Counted from the stretch's first letter, positions 43,524 through 52,576 are shown. The stretch is 64,000 bases of DNA from DATATB01 sp036268995 (GCA_036268995.1 DATATB010000072.1:1-64000), one strand, 5' to 3'. The notes: generated by a model from the letters alone, not told the origin. Translations and numbers: made by a program.

Positions 43524-46500
43524 ATGACGATGCTGGCGTGTCCGCAGTGCAAACAGCAATACGATCTTCCGCCGCAAGCCACGAACCGCGACGTCGTTTG
43601 CCAACAATGCGGGGCAAGTTTTCTGGTGCTCGCGACGGTGCCGGCCGCGGCGCCGACGCAGCCCAAAGCGCAGCCGCCAGTGGCCAAAGCATCCGGTCAA
43701 CCGTTGGCGGCCCCCGCGGCCCGTCCGCCGGCGACTGCCAAGCCCGCCCTGCCGCAAGCTGCCCGGCCTGCAACACCGCAAGCACCGCCCGTGGCGCGAC
43801 TGGTGAGCAGTCCTGCTTCTCGGCCGGCCGCACAACAGCCGCCTCGACCTTCGGCTGCGCCACCGGCTGCCACGCCACAAGCCAAGGCACCGCTTCAAGC
43901 TCGACCGGTGCCGTCCGCGCCGATGGGTGGCGGTGCAGGGCAATTGGACAATCCATTGTCGGAACGCGAGCCACGCGCTCGGCACAACAAAAAACGTCGC
44001 CAGGGCACTCCGGCCTGGGTACTGGGCAGCATTGGCGTCGCAACGGTCACGACGATGGGGCTGTGTGTGCTAATTGCCGTCAAGTTTTCTTCCGGGTCCG
44101 GCAGCGAGCCATCGGACACACAACCGCTGGCCGCCACGGCAGCGGTGGCAGCACCCGCGCCGGTCAAAGCGGTGGCGGTTAACACGCCGCCCAAAAGCGA
44201 AGAACACAAGAGCGTTGAGCCTGCTCCGCTGGCCACCGCCAGCGAACCGATCGCGAGCAGCGAACCGATCGCGAGTAGCAATGGACTGCGAGGTCCGGAC
44301 AGTCCGACCGAGGACGTCAGCTACAGCTTGCAAGAGCTGACGCCGTCGCTGGAATCGACCTCGCCCAAGGCCGAAGTGGCCGCGACGGCACCGTCGCCCC
44401 CGCCTGCCAATCAGCCGCCGGTGTCCGACGTGGCCATCAGTCCCGCCACGCTCGCGGCGGTCAAACGCGCCACGGTGTTCATCCGTGTGAAGCACGACAA
44501 GGGATCGTCCAGCGGCTCGGGCTTCGTGATTTCTGCCACTGGCGACCGCGCGCTGATCGTCACGAATCAGCACGTCGTCGGTCGAGTTCCGGAAGAGGCC
44601 GCCGACCAGCCAGGCAAACCATTCACGCCGCGCGCACTGGCGGCCGAGTTGAAGCAAGCGGCGATCGAAGTCGTGTTCGACAGCGGCACGCCCCAGGAGC
44701 GCATGGCGAAAGCCGAAATTTTGGGGGCGGATCTGGTGCACGATCTTGCCTTGTTGCAAGTGGAAGGCGTCAAGGATTTGCCCGCGCCGATCGACTTCAG
44801 CCATCCGACCACGTTGCTGGAAACCATGCCGGTTTACAGCTTTGGTTTCCCGTTTGGCGAAGTGCTGGCCACGAGCAAAGGCAATCCGGCCATCACGGTC
44901 GGCAAGGCCTCGATTTCGAGCCTGCGGCGCGACGACGAGGGCAAGCTCGCGCTGGTGCAGATCGACGGCAGCATCAATCCCGGCAACAGTGGCGGCCCGC
45001 TGGTCACGCCCGACGGACAATTGGCCGGCGTAGCGGTGGCCACGATCCGCAATTCCAGCGGCATCGGCCTGGCCATTCCGGGCGAGCAGTTGCCGCCGCT
45101 GTTGGCGGGCCGCTGCGGGCCGGCGTATATGGTCGTCGTCCATCAGCCCGACGGGAAAAGCGTGCTGCGCGTCGAGCGGTGGCTCGTTGATCCCCTGCAC
45201 AAGATTCGCTCGGTCAAGCTGCACTACGTGCTGGCCGATGCCTCGCGTAGCGACCCCAAGGCCGGCGACGTGCTGGAAAAAGAAGCCGGCTGCCAGAAGA
45301 TCGATCTGGCCATCGACAAGTACCTGGCGACGGCCGACATCCCGCTCACCAGCGCCGGCGATGGCAAAAAGCTGTTCACGCAGGCCGTGTTCACCAACGA
45401 GTCGGGTCCGACCGTCACGCCCGTTTCCAGTTATGTGCTCAAGCCGCCACCGCAGGCCCCCACGCGGGCGCCCGGCGTGGCGCCGGGGCCCAATCGCATC
45501 GTGATCGTGCCGCCGCGGCATCGGGGGCAGCGGCCCCGCATTCGGATCATCCCCGGCGGTCCGCCACCGGGCGCGCCCGGAGTGCCTGGCGCCCCGCCGG
45601 TCGTAAACACCAGGCCCGGCAATGAAACGGATATCCTGGGCGGCGGCAACGACGCGCGCTACGAAGAAGCGGCGCCCACTGGCGGAATGTTGGTAGGTAT
45701 GGACGTCGGCCTGGGCGAGTTCTTCAACTCCGACGTGATTATCGCCACCCGCAGTATCTTTCGCACTGGCGACAAGGTATCGGTCAGCCGCTGGCACGGC
45801 AGTCAGACCAACCGCGTCGTACACGTCGAGGCCAAGCCGGGCTACGCCATCGGAGCGATCACCGTCAAAGCCGGAATGGGAGCCGATGGCTGCTGTGTCA
45901 CCTTCATGCGAATCAAAGGCGACGTGCTCGATCCCGAAGATTCTTATCTCAGCGATTGGATCGGCGGCTATGGCGGCGGCGGACCGGCACTGATGAGCGG
46001 TGGCGGCCGGCCGGCAGTGGCTCTGCTCGGGCGCGAGAACGCCCAGAATTCGACGGGCCTGGGACTGCGCTTCAAGACCACCGATCAGCCGGGCGTGCTA
46101 CCCCAGACGCACGGCATTGAAATGCCAAAGATCCCCAAGGCCCTGGCCAACCAGTCGATGCTGCTGGGCAATCGCGGGTTGGCCCATTACGAAGACGTTG
46201 CGCCGGGCGACAACCTGCTTGTGGGTTTGGACGTGGGGGTAGTCGAGGCGGGCGGCAACGAATTCATCCACGCCGTATGCCCGATTTATCGCAGCGGTCA
46301 AAAGCCGACCTTGTTCGGCCGGCAATACGGCACCGATTTCAAACGCGTCGTGCGGCTGCTGGCCAAACCCGGCTATGCCGTGGGCGCGATGACCGTCAAA
46401 ACCGGCATGAATGTCGACGGCCTGTCGCTCTCGTTCATGAGGATCGACGGCGCGCGGCTCGTTCCCGAAGACAACTACGAGAGCGAATGGGTCGGCGACA

Positions 46501-46628
46501 ATCGGCCCGGCGGTCAGACCAAGCTCAGCGGCGAGGGGCACCCGGTGCTCGGCATCATCGGCTCGGCCAACGAGCGCGAGAGCCTCGGCATCGGCCTGAT
46601 ATTTTATCGCGTCGATGCGAAGCGCTAG
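43524..46628 (+). CDS. Membrane-anchored trypsin-like serine protease with zinc ribbon and duplicated C-terminal module
   Basis: The 1034-residue product has, in order: an MJ0042-type zinc ribbon (CPQCKQQYDLP... VCQQCG, about 6-29); an Ala/Pro-rich cytosolic linker (about 35-160); one membrane helix (about 164-187); a Ser/Pro/Thr-rich stalk (about 190-300); and a trypsin-like domain with triad H350 (TNQHVV), D407 (HDLAL) and S489 (GNSGGPL). A Pro/Gly-rich linker (about 645-705) is followed by two similar modules of about 140 residues (about 712-855 and 885-1030). Each has KPGYA[IV]GA[IM]TVK[AT]GM, FMRI and a GLGL/GIGL ending. The modules look like a beta-prism or other lectin-like fold. No PDZ domain is present. 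Confidence 0.88.
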   Translation: MTMLACPQCKQQYDLPPQATNRDVVCQQCGASFLVLATVPAAAPTQPKAQPPVAKASGQPLAAPAARPPATAKPALPQAARPATPQAPPVARLVSSPASRPAAQQPPRPSAAPPAATPQAKAPLQARPVPSAPMGGGAGQLDNPLSEREPRARHNKKRRQGTPAWVLGSIGVATVTTMGLCVLIAVKFSSGSGSEPSDTQPLAATAAVAAPAPVKAVAVNTPPKSEEHKSVEPAPLATASEPIASSEPIASSNGLRGPDSPTEDVSYSLQELTPSLESTSPKAEVAATAPSPPPANQPPVSDVAISPATLAAVKRATVFIRVKHDKGSSSGSGFVISATGDRALIVTNQHVVGRVPEEAADQPGKPFTPRALAAELKQAAIEVVFDSGTPQERMAKAEILGADLVHDLALLQVEGVKDLPAPIDFSHPTTLLETMPVYSFGFPFGEVLATSKGNPAITVGKASISSLRRDDEGKLALVQIDGSINPGNSGGPLVTPDGQLAGVAVATIRNSSGIGLAIPGEQLPPLLAGRCGPAYMVVVHQPDGKSVLRVERWLVDPLHKIRSVKLHYVLADASRSDPKAGDVLEKEAGCQKIDLAIDKYLATADIPLTSAGDGKKLFTQAVFTNESGPTVTPVSSYVLKPPPQAPTRAPGVAPGPNRIVIVPPRHRGQRPRIRIIPGGPPPGAPGVPGAPPVVNTRPGNETDILGGGNDARYEEAAPTGGMLVGMDVGLGEFFNSDVIIATRSIFRTGDKVSVSRWHGSQTNRVVHVEAKPGYAIGAITVKAGMGADGCCVTFMRIKGDVLDPEDSYLSDWIGGYGGGGPALMSGGGRPAVALLGRENAQNSTGLGLRFKTTDQPGVLPQTHGIEMPKIPKALANQSMLLGNRGLAHYEDVAPGDNLLVGLDVGVVEAGGNEFIHAVCPIYRSGQKPTLFGRQYGTDFKRVVRLLAKPGYAVGAMTVKTGMNVDGLSLSFMRIDGARLVPEDNYESEWVGDNRPGGQTKLSGEGHPVLGIIGSANERESLGIGLIFYRVDAKR

Positions 46629-46740
46629 CCCCGCAAGGGGCGACAGATCACTGGCGCCCTTTCAGGGCTTGGATGCATTAGCGCGCGAGTGTCCAGGGGC
46701 TCACGCCCCTGGCTATTGACTTTCGGCCCCTCCGGGGCGA
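46629..46740. repeat. Inverted repeat between protease and DUF1598 genes
   Basis: Three nested GC-rich complementary blocks occur: cgctagccccgcaaggggcg near 46620-46640 with cggcccctccggggcg near 46726-46741, and ccaggggctcacgcccctgg at about 46693-46712. The look is that of the other palindromic elements in this window. It lies between convergent genes. Confidence 0.65.
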
Positions 46741-46819
46741 AGAGCTAGCGGAAGCACCACGCTTCTTTCTTAACGAGCGTGGAAACTTGGCGTTTACCCG
46801 GGCGGAGAACTCGCCCAAC

Positions 46820-46864
46820 AAAAAAAGCCTGCTCGGCTCCGGCGGGACCGGTTGCCGAGCAGGC
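46820..46864 (-). terminator. Intrinsic terminator for the DUF1598 gene
   Basis: Read leftward, an 11-base perfect stem gcctgctcggc (46864-46854) / gccgagcaggc (46837-46827) with a 16-base loop is followed directly by seven T residues (46826-46820). It starts about 60 bases after the DUF1598 stop at 46926. This is the clearest Rho-independent terminator in the window. Confidence 0.9.
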
Positions 46865-46925
46865 ATCGCAGAGATGAATCGCGGGGAGTAGGCGAGACGT
46901 GAGCGTGCAGCCAAAAGCGGCCGCT

Positions 46926-48320
46926 CTAGTCCCACCACCATTGGCCGTCGGCCAGTTGCTTGAGGTCGATCTGGTCGCGCTGCTTTTGCACCTTGCCGCC
47001 GTCGTCGGTCAGCAGGTTGTCGGCGGCCAGGGCCTGGTTGGCGTGAATGCTCACGCCGCCGCCCACGGGCGTCATGAGCCGGTTGCCCTTCCACTTGCTG
47101 TTGACGGCCGTCTCCACTTCCACCGGCGCCTGGTACGTCTGCACCGGGAACTTGTCTTCGCTCAAGAGCAGCGTGGCCTTCCAGTCGGCCTTGCCATAGT
47201 AGTCGTGCTCTTGCATGTAGGCCGAGGCAATGACCAGGTCGATCAGGTTGCGCAACTGCCCGAACACCTGGCTCTTGCTCGAAAGCTCAGGATACTTCTG
47301 GGTAAAGCCGGTGACGAACAGGTTGCTGGCCCGATTGCCTTGAGTCGTGGCCGTGTGGCGCTGGCCGTCGGCGGTGACCACTTCTTCTTCGTTCATCAGC
47401 TTGACGCCGCCGCCCACTAGCTCGGCGGCCTGACCATCTTCGCTGACGCGGACGCATTTGTAGTCGGGCACAAACCACCAGCGCTGCATGGCATTGCGGC
47501 TAACCTGCGACGGATCGGCGCGGTCCACGTAGCTGGTAATCTTCACCGGCGGCTTTTCCAGCCCAATGCCGATCAGCTTCATGCGGTAGTCGGCTTCCAC
47601 CATCACCTGGGCAAAATGCGTATCGGGCGGCACGCCGTCCACGCGCACTTTTTGCAGCCCCAGACTAGTGCGCAGGCCGTCGACGATGAACTGCGTGTAG
47701 TTGGGATTCGAGGGATCGGCGCCGGTGCCGATCGAGCGCAGGAAGTTCTGCATCCGCGCCAGGCCCTCGGGCGTGGCGTCGATCGAGCAGCCGATCATTC
47801 GTTCGGCCTGCCCACCGGGCGGAAACGCGCGAATGGCCACGGCCAGGTCTTCCAGTTCGATGATCGGCCGGCCGGTGTGTACGCCGATTACGCGACCGGT
47901 CAGGTCGGGAACCCAACCTTCGGCCGGGCCGGCAATCACGATGTCGCCGCTCTCGGGATACAGAAAAATGTTTTGCACGCGGGTCAGGCCCGCGAGGTAG
48001 CGCATTTCGTCGGTCGGCTTGCGGCCGGTGGCCAGGTGCTTGGCCAGCGCTTTCTCCAAGCGATTGAGCGAGATCTTGCGCGAGGTGCTCTTGTGTGCGA
48101 CCTCGGGATTGAGATCCACTTTGGCCGCTTCGATGCGTTTGCGCATCTGTTCGCCCGTCGGGTCGGGCACGGTCACGGTGCTCAGCACTCCTTTGCCGTC
48201 GACCATCACGCCGGCGTTAGGCGTAAAGAGCTGGGCGCTAGCGCTCTCGGGCATTGCACACCAGGCCAGGCCGGCCACGACAGCCGGCATCACGCTTCGC
48301 AGAATTTGGCGCAAGCCCAT
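46926..48320 (-). CDS. DUF1598 secreted protein
   Basis: The 463-residue product is of the planctomycete DUF1598 type. The start at 48320 gives a signal peptide (MGLRQILRSVMPAVVAGLAW, then CAMPESASA); in-frame codons up to 48509 lack coding features. Mature domain marks include VSTV-TVPDPTGEQMRKR-like LSTVTVPDPTGEQ, FLYPESGDIVIAGPAEGW and DTHFAQVMVEADYRMKLIGI. The ending is LKQLADGQWWWD. The function is unknown; it is probably periplasmic or cell-surface. It has its own intrinsic terminator. Convergent with the serine protease. Confidence 0.9.
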   Translation of the reverse strand: MGLRQILRSVMPAVVAGLAWCAMPESASAQLFTPNAGVMVDGKGVLSTVTVPDPTGEQMRKRIEAAKVDLNPEVAHKSTSRKISLNRLEKALAKHLATGRKPTDEMRYLAGLTRVQNIFLYPESGDIVIAGPAEGWVPDLTGRVIGVHTGRPIIELEDLAVAIRAFPPGGQAERMIGCSIDATPEGLARMQNFLRSIGTGADPSNPNYTQFIVDGLRTSLGLQKVRVDGVPPDTHFAQVMVEADYRMKLIGIGLEKPPVKITSYVDRADPSQVSRNAMQRWWFVPDYKCVRVSEDGQAAELVGGGVKLMNEEEVVTADGQRHTATTQGNRASNLFVTGFTQKYPELSSKSQVFGQLRNLIDLVIASAYMQEHDYYGKADWKATLLLSEDKFPVQTYQAPVEVETAVNSKWKGNRLMTPVGGGVSIHANQALAADNLLTDDGGKVQKQRDQIDLKQLADGQWWWD

Positions 48321-48564
48321 GGGGCAAAATCTCCGATATGTTCCGGAACGCCCCCACCAGCCAGGCCCAACACGGGCGGCCGGTGAGGTGGGGGCGATTG
48401 TGGACTCAAATAGCCTGGAGACCAGGGTCCTGAAAACCAGGGAAATGAACGCGAGCCCGCAAAGAGCCGCATCCCTTCCGATAATAATTTGGCAACCTAG
48501 GCAAGGCAAGGAAAATACATACCGTGATTTACCCCCCCATGCCTGACGCTAATTTGAGACCCGC

Positions 48565-48592
48565 AACTGACCACGGACAACGGACCTACTTG
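48565..48592. repeat. 'ccacggacaacggac' unit, copy 1
   Basis: The string gaccacggacaacggacc lies just before the stop of the host-attachment-like gene. The same words recur at 56344-56359 and in tandem at 58180-58226, always in spacers. Confidence 0.55.
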
Positions 48593-49059
48593 CCCGTGTG
48601 CGCGGCCGAAGCCTGATTCTGGTCCTTCAGCCATTGCTCGACCCGCGGCTGCAAATCGTGCAGCGGCAACTGGCTGTAATCCTTGTCCAGCTCGGCAATT
48701 ACGTGCTTTCGCAGTTTGCCGCCCAGGGTCTTGCGCAGGAGTCCCAAAAAGTGGGGCGGGGCGATCAGCACCAGGTCGGAGTAGGAATTCACGTCGAATT
48801 CGTGATCCAGGAGGTGCCCCAGTTCGGCGGCAAAAGCCTCGCGTTCCACTTCCTTGGGCATCGTAACCGGCTCCATGGCCGGGCGCCCGACGCCGCCGCT
48901 CTGTTGCTGCCTGCCGCGCTGCCGGCCGGCCAGGTCGGCGTCGTTCATCCGGCTCTCGGGATGTTCGAGCGATCGCACCAAGGTCCACGGCCCTTTGGCT
49001 CCGTTTGCGCTAAACAGCCGGGCTCGACTCGCGTCGCCGACCAGGATCCAGGTATTCAT
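48586..49059 (-). CDS. Host attachment protein-like (Host_attach family)
   Basis: The 157-residue product matches the bacterial host-attachment family. It starts MNTWILVGDASRARLFSA, has a polar, Arg/Gln-rich middle (AGRQRGRQQQSGGVG), then EREAFAAELGHLLDHEFDVN and LVLIAPPHFLGLLRKTLG. The fold resembles eRF1/Pelota domains. The role in bacteria is uncertain; the family name comes from plant-associated bacteria. GGAGG precedes the ATG. It lies 56 bases downstream of the SRPBCC gene on the same strand, so an operon is plausible. Confidence 0.85.
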   Translation of the reverse strand: MNTWILVGDASRARLFSANGAKGPWTLVRSLEHPESRMNDADLAGRQRGRQQQSGGVGRPAMEPVTMPKEVEREAFAAELGHLLDHEFDVNSYSDLVLIAPPHFLGLLRKTLGGKLRKHVIAELDKDYSQLPLHDLQPRVEQWLKDQNQASAAHTGK

Positions 49060-49115
49060 CCGCTCGTCCTCCGGGGCTTACATACGTACTTGTGCTTCAC
49101 TTGGACTGCTTGTGC

Positions 49116-49901
49116 TCACTTGGCCTTTCGATTGCCGGCCGGTGCTTCGCCTTCGATGATTTCGTCCTCGCCTTCCAGCAGATCTTTCAACCGGGCCAGA
49201 TCTTGCCGAAGCTGCCTGCGCGGGTCTTCGCCCAACAGCCGATCAAGCGCCAGGCCCACACGCCCGCCCGGCGGATCGTACTTGAGCTCGACGCGCACCA
49301 ACGTGCCAAAACCATCCGGCGCAGGCGAAAAGTGGACCGAGCCGGCCATGTCGAGATCGCCGCCGGGCAGCGACCGCCAGGCGATTAACCGATCGCGGCG
49401 CTCGTTGATGATTTCGGCGTCCCATTGGGCCATCACGCCCAGCGTCCCCTTGGCCATCCAGTGCGTGTAGCTGGTGCCGACTTTTTCGACCGAGTGCAAA
49501 TGATCCAGCACGCGCGGCAGGTTTTCGAAATTCCGCCAGAACTCGAACACGTCGGACACCGCCCGACGTATCAGTACCCGTTGGTCCAGCCGCACCCCAT
49601 GCCCGGCCGGCACGGAGACCCAGCCCGAGTGGCGCCGGCGAACACTGGCACCCATGCCCAGCGCCTGGTACAGCGGGCAGTGGCCCGTGGCGCCGCGAGC
49701 GAGCAATCCGCCCCCCACGACAATCCCGGCCCACGAACGGCGCAACAAGCCGGCGGCGAGCATGCCGCCCCCCGCCGCCAGCGAGAGCCAGCACTCGGGG
49801 TCCGAAACATTGCGCCGGGTGGAAAACGACCGGCTGGGCAGCCAATCCCTCGCAGCAGCGCCCGAAACGGCCAAGGCGCGCAGCGCTGAAAGAGCAGTCA
49901 T
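49116..49901 (-). CDS. YgaP-like membrane helix / SRPBCC domain protein
   Basis: The 261-residue product starts at the ATG at 49901, after GGGAGG. The N-terminal part (about 36-75) holds two Gly-rich membrane segments (WLSLAAGGGMLAAGLL, WAGIVVGGGLLARGA) like DUF2892/YgaP inner-membrane modules. Then a polyketide-cyclase/SRPBCC domain follows (about 105-230: VLIRRAVSDVFEFWRNFENL, LHSVEKVGTSYTHWMAKG). The tail is Asp/Glu-rich. Such proteins often respond to stress and bind hydrophobic ligands. It is upstream of the host-attachment-like gene. Confidence 0.85.
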   Translation of the reverse strand: MTALSALRALAVSGAAARDWLPSRSFSTRRNVSDPECWLSLAAGGGMLAAGLLRRSWAGIVVGGGLLARGATGHCPLYQALGMGASVRRRHSGWVSVPAGHGVRLDQRVLIRRAVSDVFEFWRNFENLPRVLDHLHSVEKVGTSYTHWMAKGTLGVMAQWDAEIINERRDRLIAWRSLPGGDLDMAGSVHFSPAPDGFGTLVRVELKYDPPGGRVGLALDRLLGEDPRRQLRQDLARLKDLLEGEDEIIEGEAPAGNRKAK

Positions 49902-50048
49902 CGAATGCCCTCCCTTTCTGTTCGACCAACCGCAAAGCGTGTTCTTCAACGGGCCAACGCCGGGCGGCCGCCGTGCCCCGCCCCACTAAAATCTTAGAAG
50001 CGGCCGCGCAGCCGAGTCAAGCAATCTTGCCGCGGCGGCAGTGGGCCG

Positions 50049-50297
50049 CTACGCAGACTCACCGATCAACAGAAAGAAGTCGAAGCCGCGGCACGCCTTT
50101 ATCCGGTTGCCGGCGGTGACGGTCTGTAACCCGGCGATCTCTTCGTCCGTCACCGTGCGGTCTCCGTCGTCACCTTGCAGAAGCAACGTCTCTCCGTCGT
50201 ACGATAAACGGCCGCACGCGACGATATCGAATCGATTCCCATGATGGCGGAGTATCACAAGAGTTAGGCCGTCGATTTGGCTTGGGCTAAAGTTCAT
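50049..50297 (-). CDS. Small protein of unknown function
   Basis: The 82-residue product MNFSPSQIDGLTLVILRHHG... is predicted to be beta-rich, with an acidic central region (LLQGDDGDRTVTDEEIAGLQ) and a hydrophobic C-terminus (FDFFLLIGES). No signal peptide, membrane segment or Shine-Dalgarno is visible. The reading frame is intact, uninterrupted by repeats, and no ORF competes on the other strand. A real small cytosolic protein is plausible. Function not recognised. Confidence 0.55.
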   Translation of the reverse strand: MNFSPSQIDGLTLVILRHHGNRFDIVACGRLSYDGETLLLQGDDGDRTVTDEEIAGLQTVTAGNRIKACRGFDFFLLIGESA

Positions 50298-50360
50298 GCG
50301 CGCATTTTACCGGCCGGTCCACAAAAATACGCATTTGTCTATGAACCGGCAGGCGGGTGG

Positions 50361-51053
50361 CTACGCACCTCCGCGGCGAATCTGATAAAAATCGATGGTG
50401 CACCGCCGCTCACCCTCGGCAAACGCAGTTTGTTGCCGGCCGACCAGTTCAAGACCGTGTTGAAGGCAAGCTGCGGGCAAAGCGGCCGCGCCGGCGCGGC
50501 CCGGATCAGCCACGAGCGCCTGCCCCCCGGGCGCCAGCGAATGGGACACGGCCGCGGCTACCAAATCGGCATAAGGACGCTCGTACAAGACGTCGGCCGC
50601 CACGACCCAATCGAAACCGACCAGGTCGCGCGGATACTCGCGCCAGTCGACCATCCGCGTGGCGATCGGGGCCAGTCCATTGCGGACTGCGTTGACTAAA
50701 GTGAACTCCAGCGCCTCGACGTAATAGTCGGTGGCCAAAGTTTCAAAACCGGCCAAGGCGGCGGCCAGCGCACAGAAGCCCGCGCCGCAGCCCAACTCCA
50801 GCAGGCGGCGGCCGCGGCCATCGTGCTTCACCAGGCGCTCGGCCAGCAGGCGGGACGAAGGCCAGATGTCGGCCCAATACGGAATGCGGCCGTCGCGGTC
50901 GAAGGCCTCTTCGTCCAGCAGGTCGTCCGGGCTGCGCGGATGCAGCAACCGCAGTTCGCGGCCGGCCAAAGAAAGCGTCGTCTCGACCACGTCGAAACGG
51001 GCACGCAATTGCTCTTCCACCTGTTGCTGGCCGCCATGCGGGACGCCGGTCAT
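50361..51053 (-). CDS. Class I SAM-dependent methyltransferase
   Basis: The 230-residue product has motif I LLELGCGAGFCALAAALAG (about 84-102), the acidic motif II in LATDYYVEALEFT, and FDWVVAADVLYERPYADLVA, as in METTL21/eEF-lysine or PrmA-like protein methyltransferases. The pattern PYWADIWPSS resembles this protein-lysine MTase family. The target is unknown. It follows the small 103-residue gene by 52 bases on the same strand, so they may be co-transcribed. Confidence 0.88.
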   Translation of the reverse strand: MTGVPHGGQQQVEEQLRARFDVVETTLSLAGRELRLLHPRSPDDLLDEEAFDRDGRIPYWADIWPSSRLLAERLVKHDGRGRRLLELGCGAGFCALAAALAGFETLATDYYVEALEFTLVNAVRNGLAPIATRMVDWREYPRDLVGFDWVVAADVLYERPYADLVAAAVSHSLAPGGQALVADPGRAGAAALPAACLQHGLELVGRQQTAFAEGERRCTIDFYQIRRGGA

Positions 51054-51105
51054 ATGGGCTGCCGCCGCTCGTTCATCGCCGCCTGACTGGCAGCAACTAT
51101 TTTGG

Positions 51106-51417
51106 TCATTTTGCGGCGCTTTTTCTACGGTTCCGTCCGGTGCGGCCCTTGCCTTTTTCGCCGTTGGCCGCGGTCAACGATTGGGCCTTACGAACGCCGC
51201 GCTCGCGGATCACGGCCGTCTCCAGTCGGCGCGAGGCGTCATGGGCCCAAGCCTCCATCTTACTTAGCCATTCGTTGACCTTATTGGCGTGCAGGGCGAA
51301 GTCGGCCAGCTCGTTTTCGCGGCTGGAAGCGGCCATTTGCCGTGTGATCGCCGCCAGGTCGAAGAATCGCAGTGCCAATTCATCGAGCGCTTCGGGCGGA
51401 AAGGGAACGAGCGTCAT
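51106..51417 (-). CDS. Small helical protein of unknown function
   Basis: The 103-residue product starts at the ATG at 51417. MTLVPFPPEALDELALRFFD opens an alpha-helical body (LAAITRQMAASSRENELADF, NKVNEWLSKMEAWAHDASRR). The C-terminus is strongly basic (GKGRTGRNRRKSAAK). That tail could contact nucleic acid. The upstream in-frame extension to 51612 looks non-coding. It may form a two-gene unit with the methyltransferase. No family recognised. Confidence 0.6.
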   Translation of the reverse strand: MTLVPFPPEALDELALRFFDLAAITRQMAASSRENELADFALHANKVNEWLSKMEAWAHDASRRLETAVIRERGVRKAQSLTAANGEKGKGRTGRNRRKSAAK

Positions 51418-51692
51418 AGATCGCGGCCCCGGGGCCTGAGGACAACGTGCTGAATCATCGTTGGCCGCTATCGTAATCGCTCCGGCCGCCGGCTGTCGAG
51501 GATGTCCGAAAATGCGATCCGAAGAAACCTCGTAAGGTCGGCATAAAAGGAACAAAAAAATGTACAAAATAATGATTGCAAATGGGCCATTTGTGCCGCT
51601 AGGATTCGACACGCCGGGCCGGTGAGGACGAACGCTCCGGCCAGCCGAGGCGATGAGTCGCCGCGTCCGCGCCCTATTCAGCGAGGTCCGCT

Positions 51693-51989
51693 ATGCCTGC
51701 CTGTTTTCGAAACTCCCGCCTCTCAGCCGGCGGCGCCCAGGCCTACGGCTCGACTGACTTCGATGAGCTCAGTCGAATCGAGCTCGCCGAAGTCCGCTCG
51801 GTTCCGGACGACGATGCCGAGGCCGACGATTGGGAAGCGATCGATCCCGACCCGGCCGAGCTCGAGGAATGGGACGAGCCGCTGGCGGACGAATCCTTCG
51901 AAGACGGCTGTGACAAGGACGACGACGATTGGGACGAAGCCGAGGATTGGCATGATTTCGATCAAAGCGAAGACGACGACGAAGATTAG
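51693..51989 (+). CDS. Small acidic protein
   Basis: The 98-residue product is very acidic; the C-terminal half is mostly Asp/Glu (EDWHDFDQSEDDDED). GAGG lies in front of the ATG at 51693. An antisense frame (51998-51723) is also open and would be hydrophobic, but it is the mirror of the acidic codons and has no good ribosome site. The protein is followed after 59 bases by the HTH/zinc-ribbon gene, so they may be co-transcribed. Acidic low-complexity proteins can be DNA mimics or metal buffers; that is speculation. Confidence 0.5.
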   Translation: MPACFRNSRLSAGGAQAYGSTDFDELSRIELAEVRSVPDDDAEADDWEAIDPDPAELEEWDEPLADESFEDGCDKDDDDWDEAEDWHDFDQSEDDDED

Positions 51990-52048
51990 TACGCCCACTC
52001 AGTTCATGACGGCGCCCGGCCAGCGCATGGGCGCAAGGAGATACGCAC

Positions 52049-52552
52049 ATGAAGATCACATTGGCGATGGTGGAAGTGGTCGAGCGCATGCTGGCCCAGG
52101 GCTTGGTTTCGCAGCGCAGAATTGCCAAGCTGGTGGGCATCAGCCGCGGCACGGTCAACAGCATCGCCCTGGGACGGCGGCCGCGAATTTCCACGCCGGC
52201 CGACGAGTTCGAGCAGCAACGTGGACCGCTGGTGCGCTGTCCCGGCTGCGGCGGCAAGGTGTTTATGCCCTGCCTGCTCTGCCACGTCCGCCAGCTCAAA
52301 GCCCGGGACCACGGGCTGCAAGTCTGCGCGCACCGCGGTTCGGCACGCCAACCGCCCCAACGACATGGCCGTGATGCTCGAACGTGCCACCGGCCCGGCC
52401 CTCCATCCAATCGCTCCGACACGCTGGTAGCCAGCCAATCGCAATTCGTTGTCGCATCGCGATCGTTGCTCGCGCCGCCGCCGGAAGTCAGCTCGTTCAC
52501 GCCAGAGGCAGCCAGCCAAGCGCTATCCCACGTGGCGGACTGCCCGAGGTAG
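52049..52552 (+). CDS. HTH / zinc-ribbon protein
   Basis: The 167-residue product begins with a helix-turn-helix (MVEVVERMLAQGLVSQRRIA to KLVGISRGTVNSIALGRRP, about 7-48). A Cys4 ribbon follows (CPGCGGKVFMPCLLCHVR, about 64-81). This combination is a recurrent planctomycete small DNA-binding protein. AGGAG precedes the ATG ideally. The region after about residue 90 is Arg/His/Pro/Ser-rich and uncharacteristic, so the true end or a frame disruption near 52330 is possible. It is convergent with the sulfatase. Confidence 0.75.
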   Translation: MKITLAMVEVVERMLAQGLVSQRRIAKLVGISRGTVNSIALGRRPRISTPADEFEQQRGPLVRCPGCGGKVFMPCLLCHVRQLKARDHGLQVCAHRGSARQPPQRHGRDARTCHRPGPPSNRSDTLVASQSQFVVASRSLLAPPPEVSSFTPEAASQALSHVADCPR

Positions 52553-52576
52553 CCGCCGGTCCATAAAAAGGGCCGG

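Noticed and set aside
44070..45824. 584-codon open frame on the minus strand
   Set aside because: Antisense of the serine protease gene, which has an intact catalytic triad and clear domains. The minus frame has no recognisable motif.
51723..51998. Hydrophobic small protein on the minus strand
   Set aside because: It is the mirror of the Asp/Glu codons of the acidic protein on the plus strand (GAC/GAA read as GTC/TTC). No ribosome site supports it.
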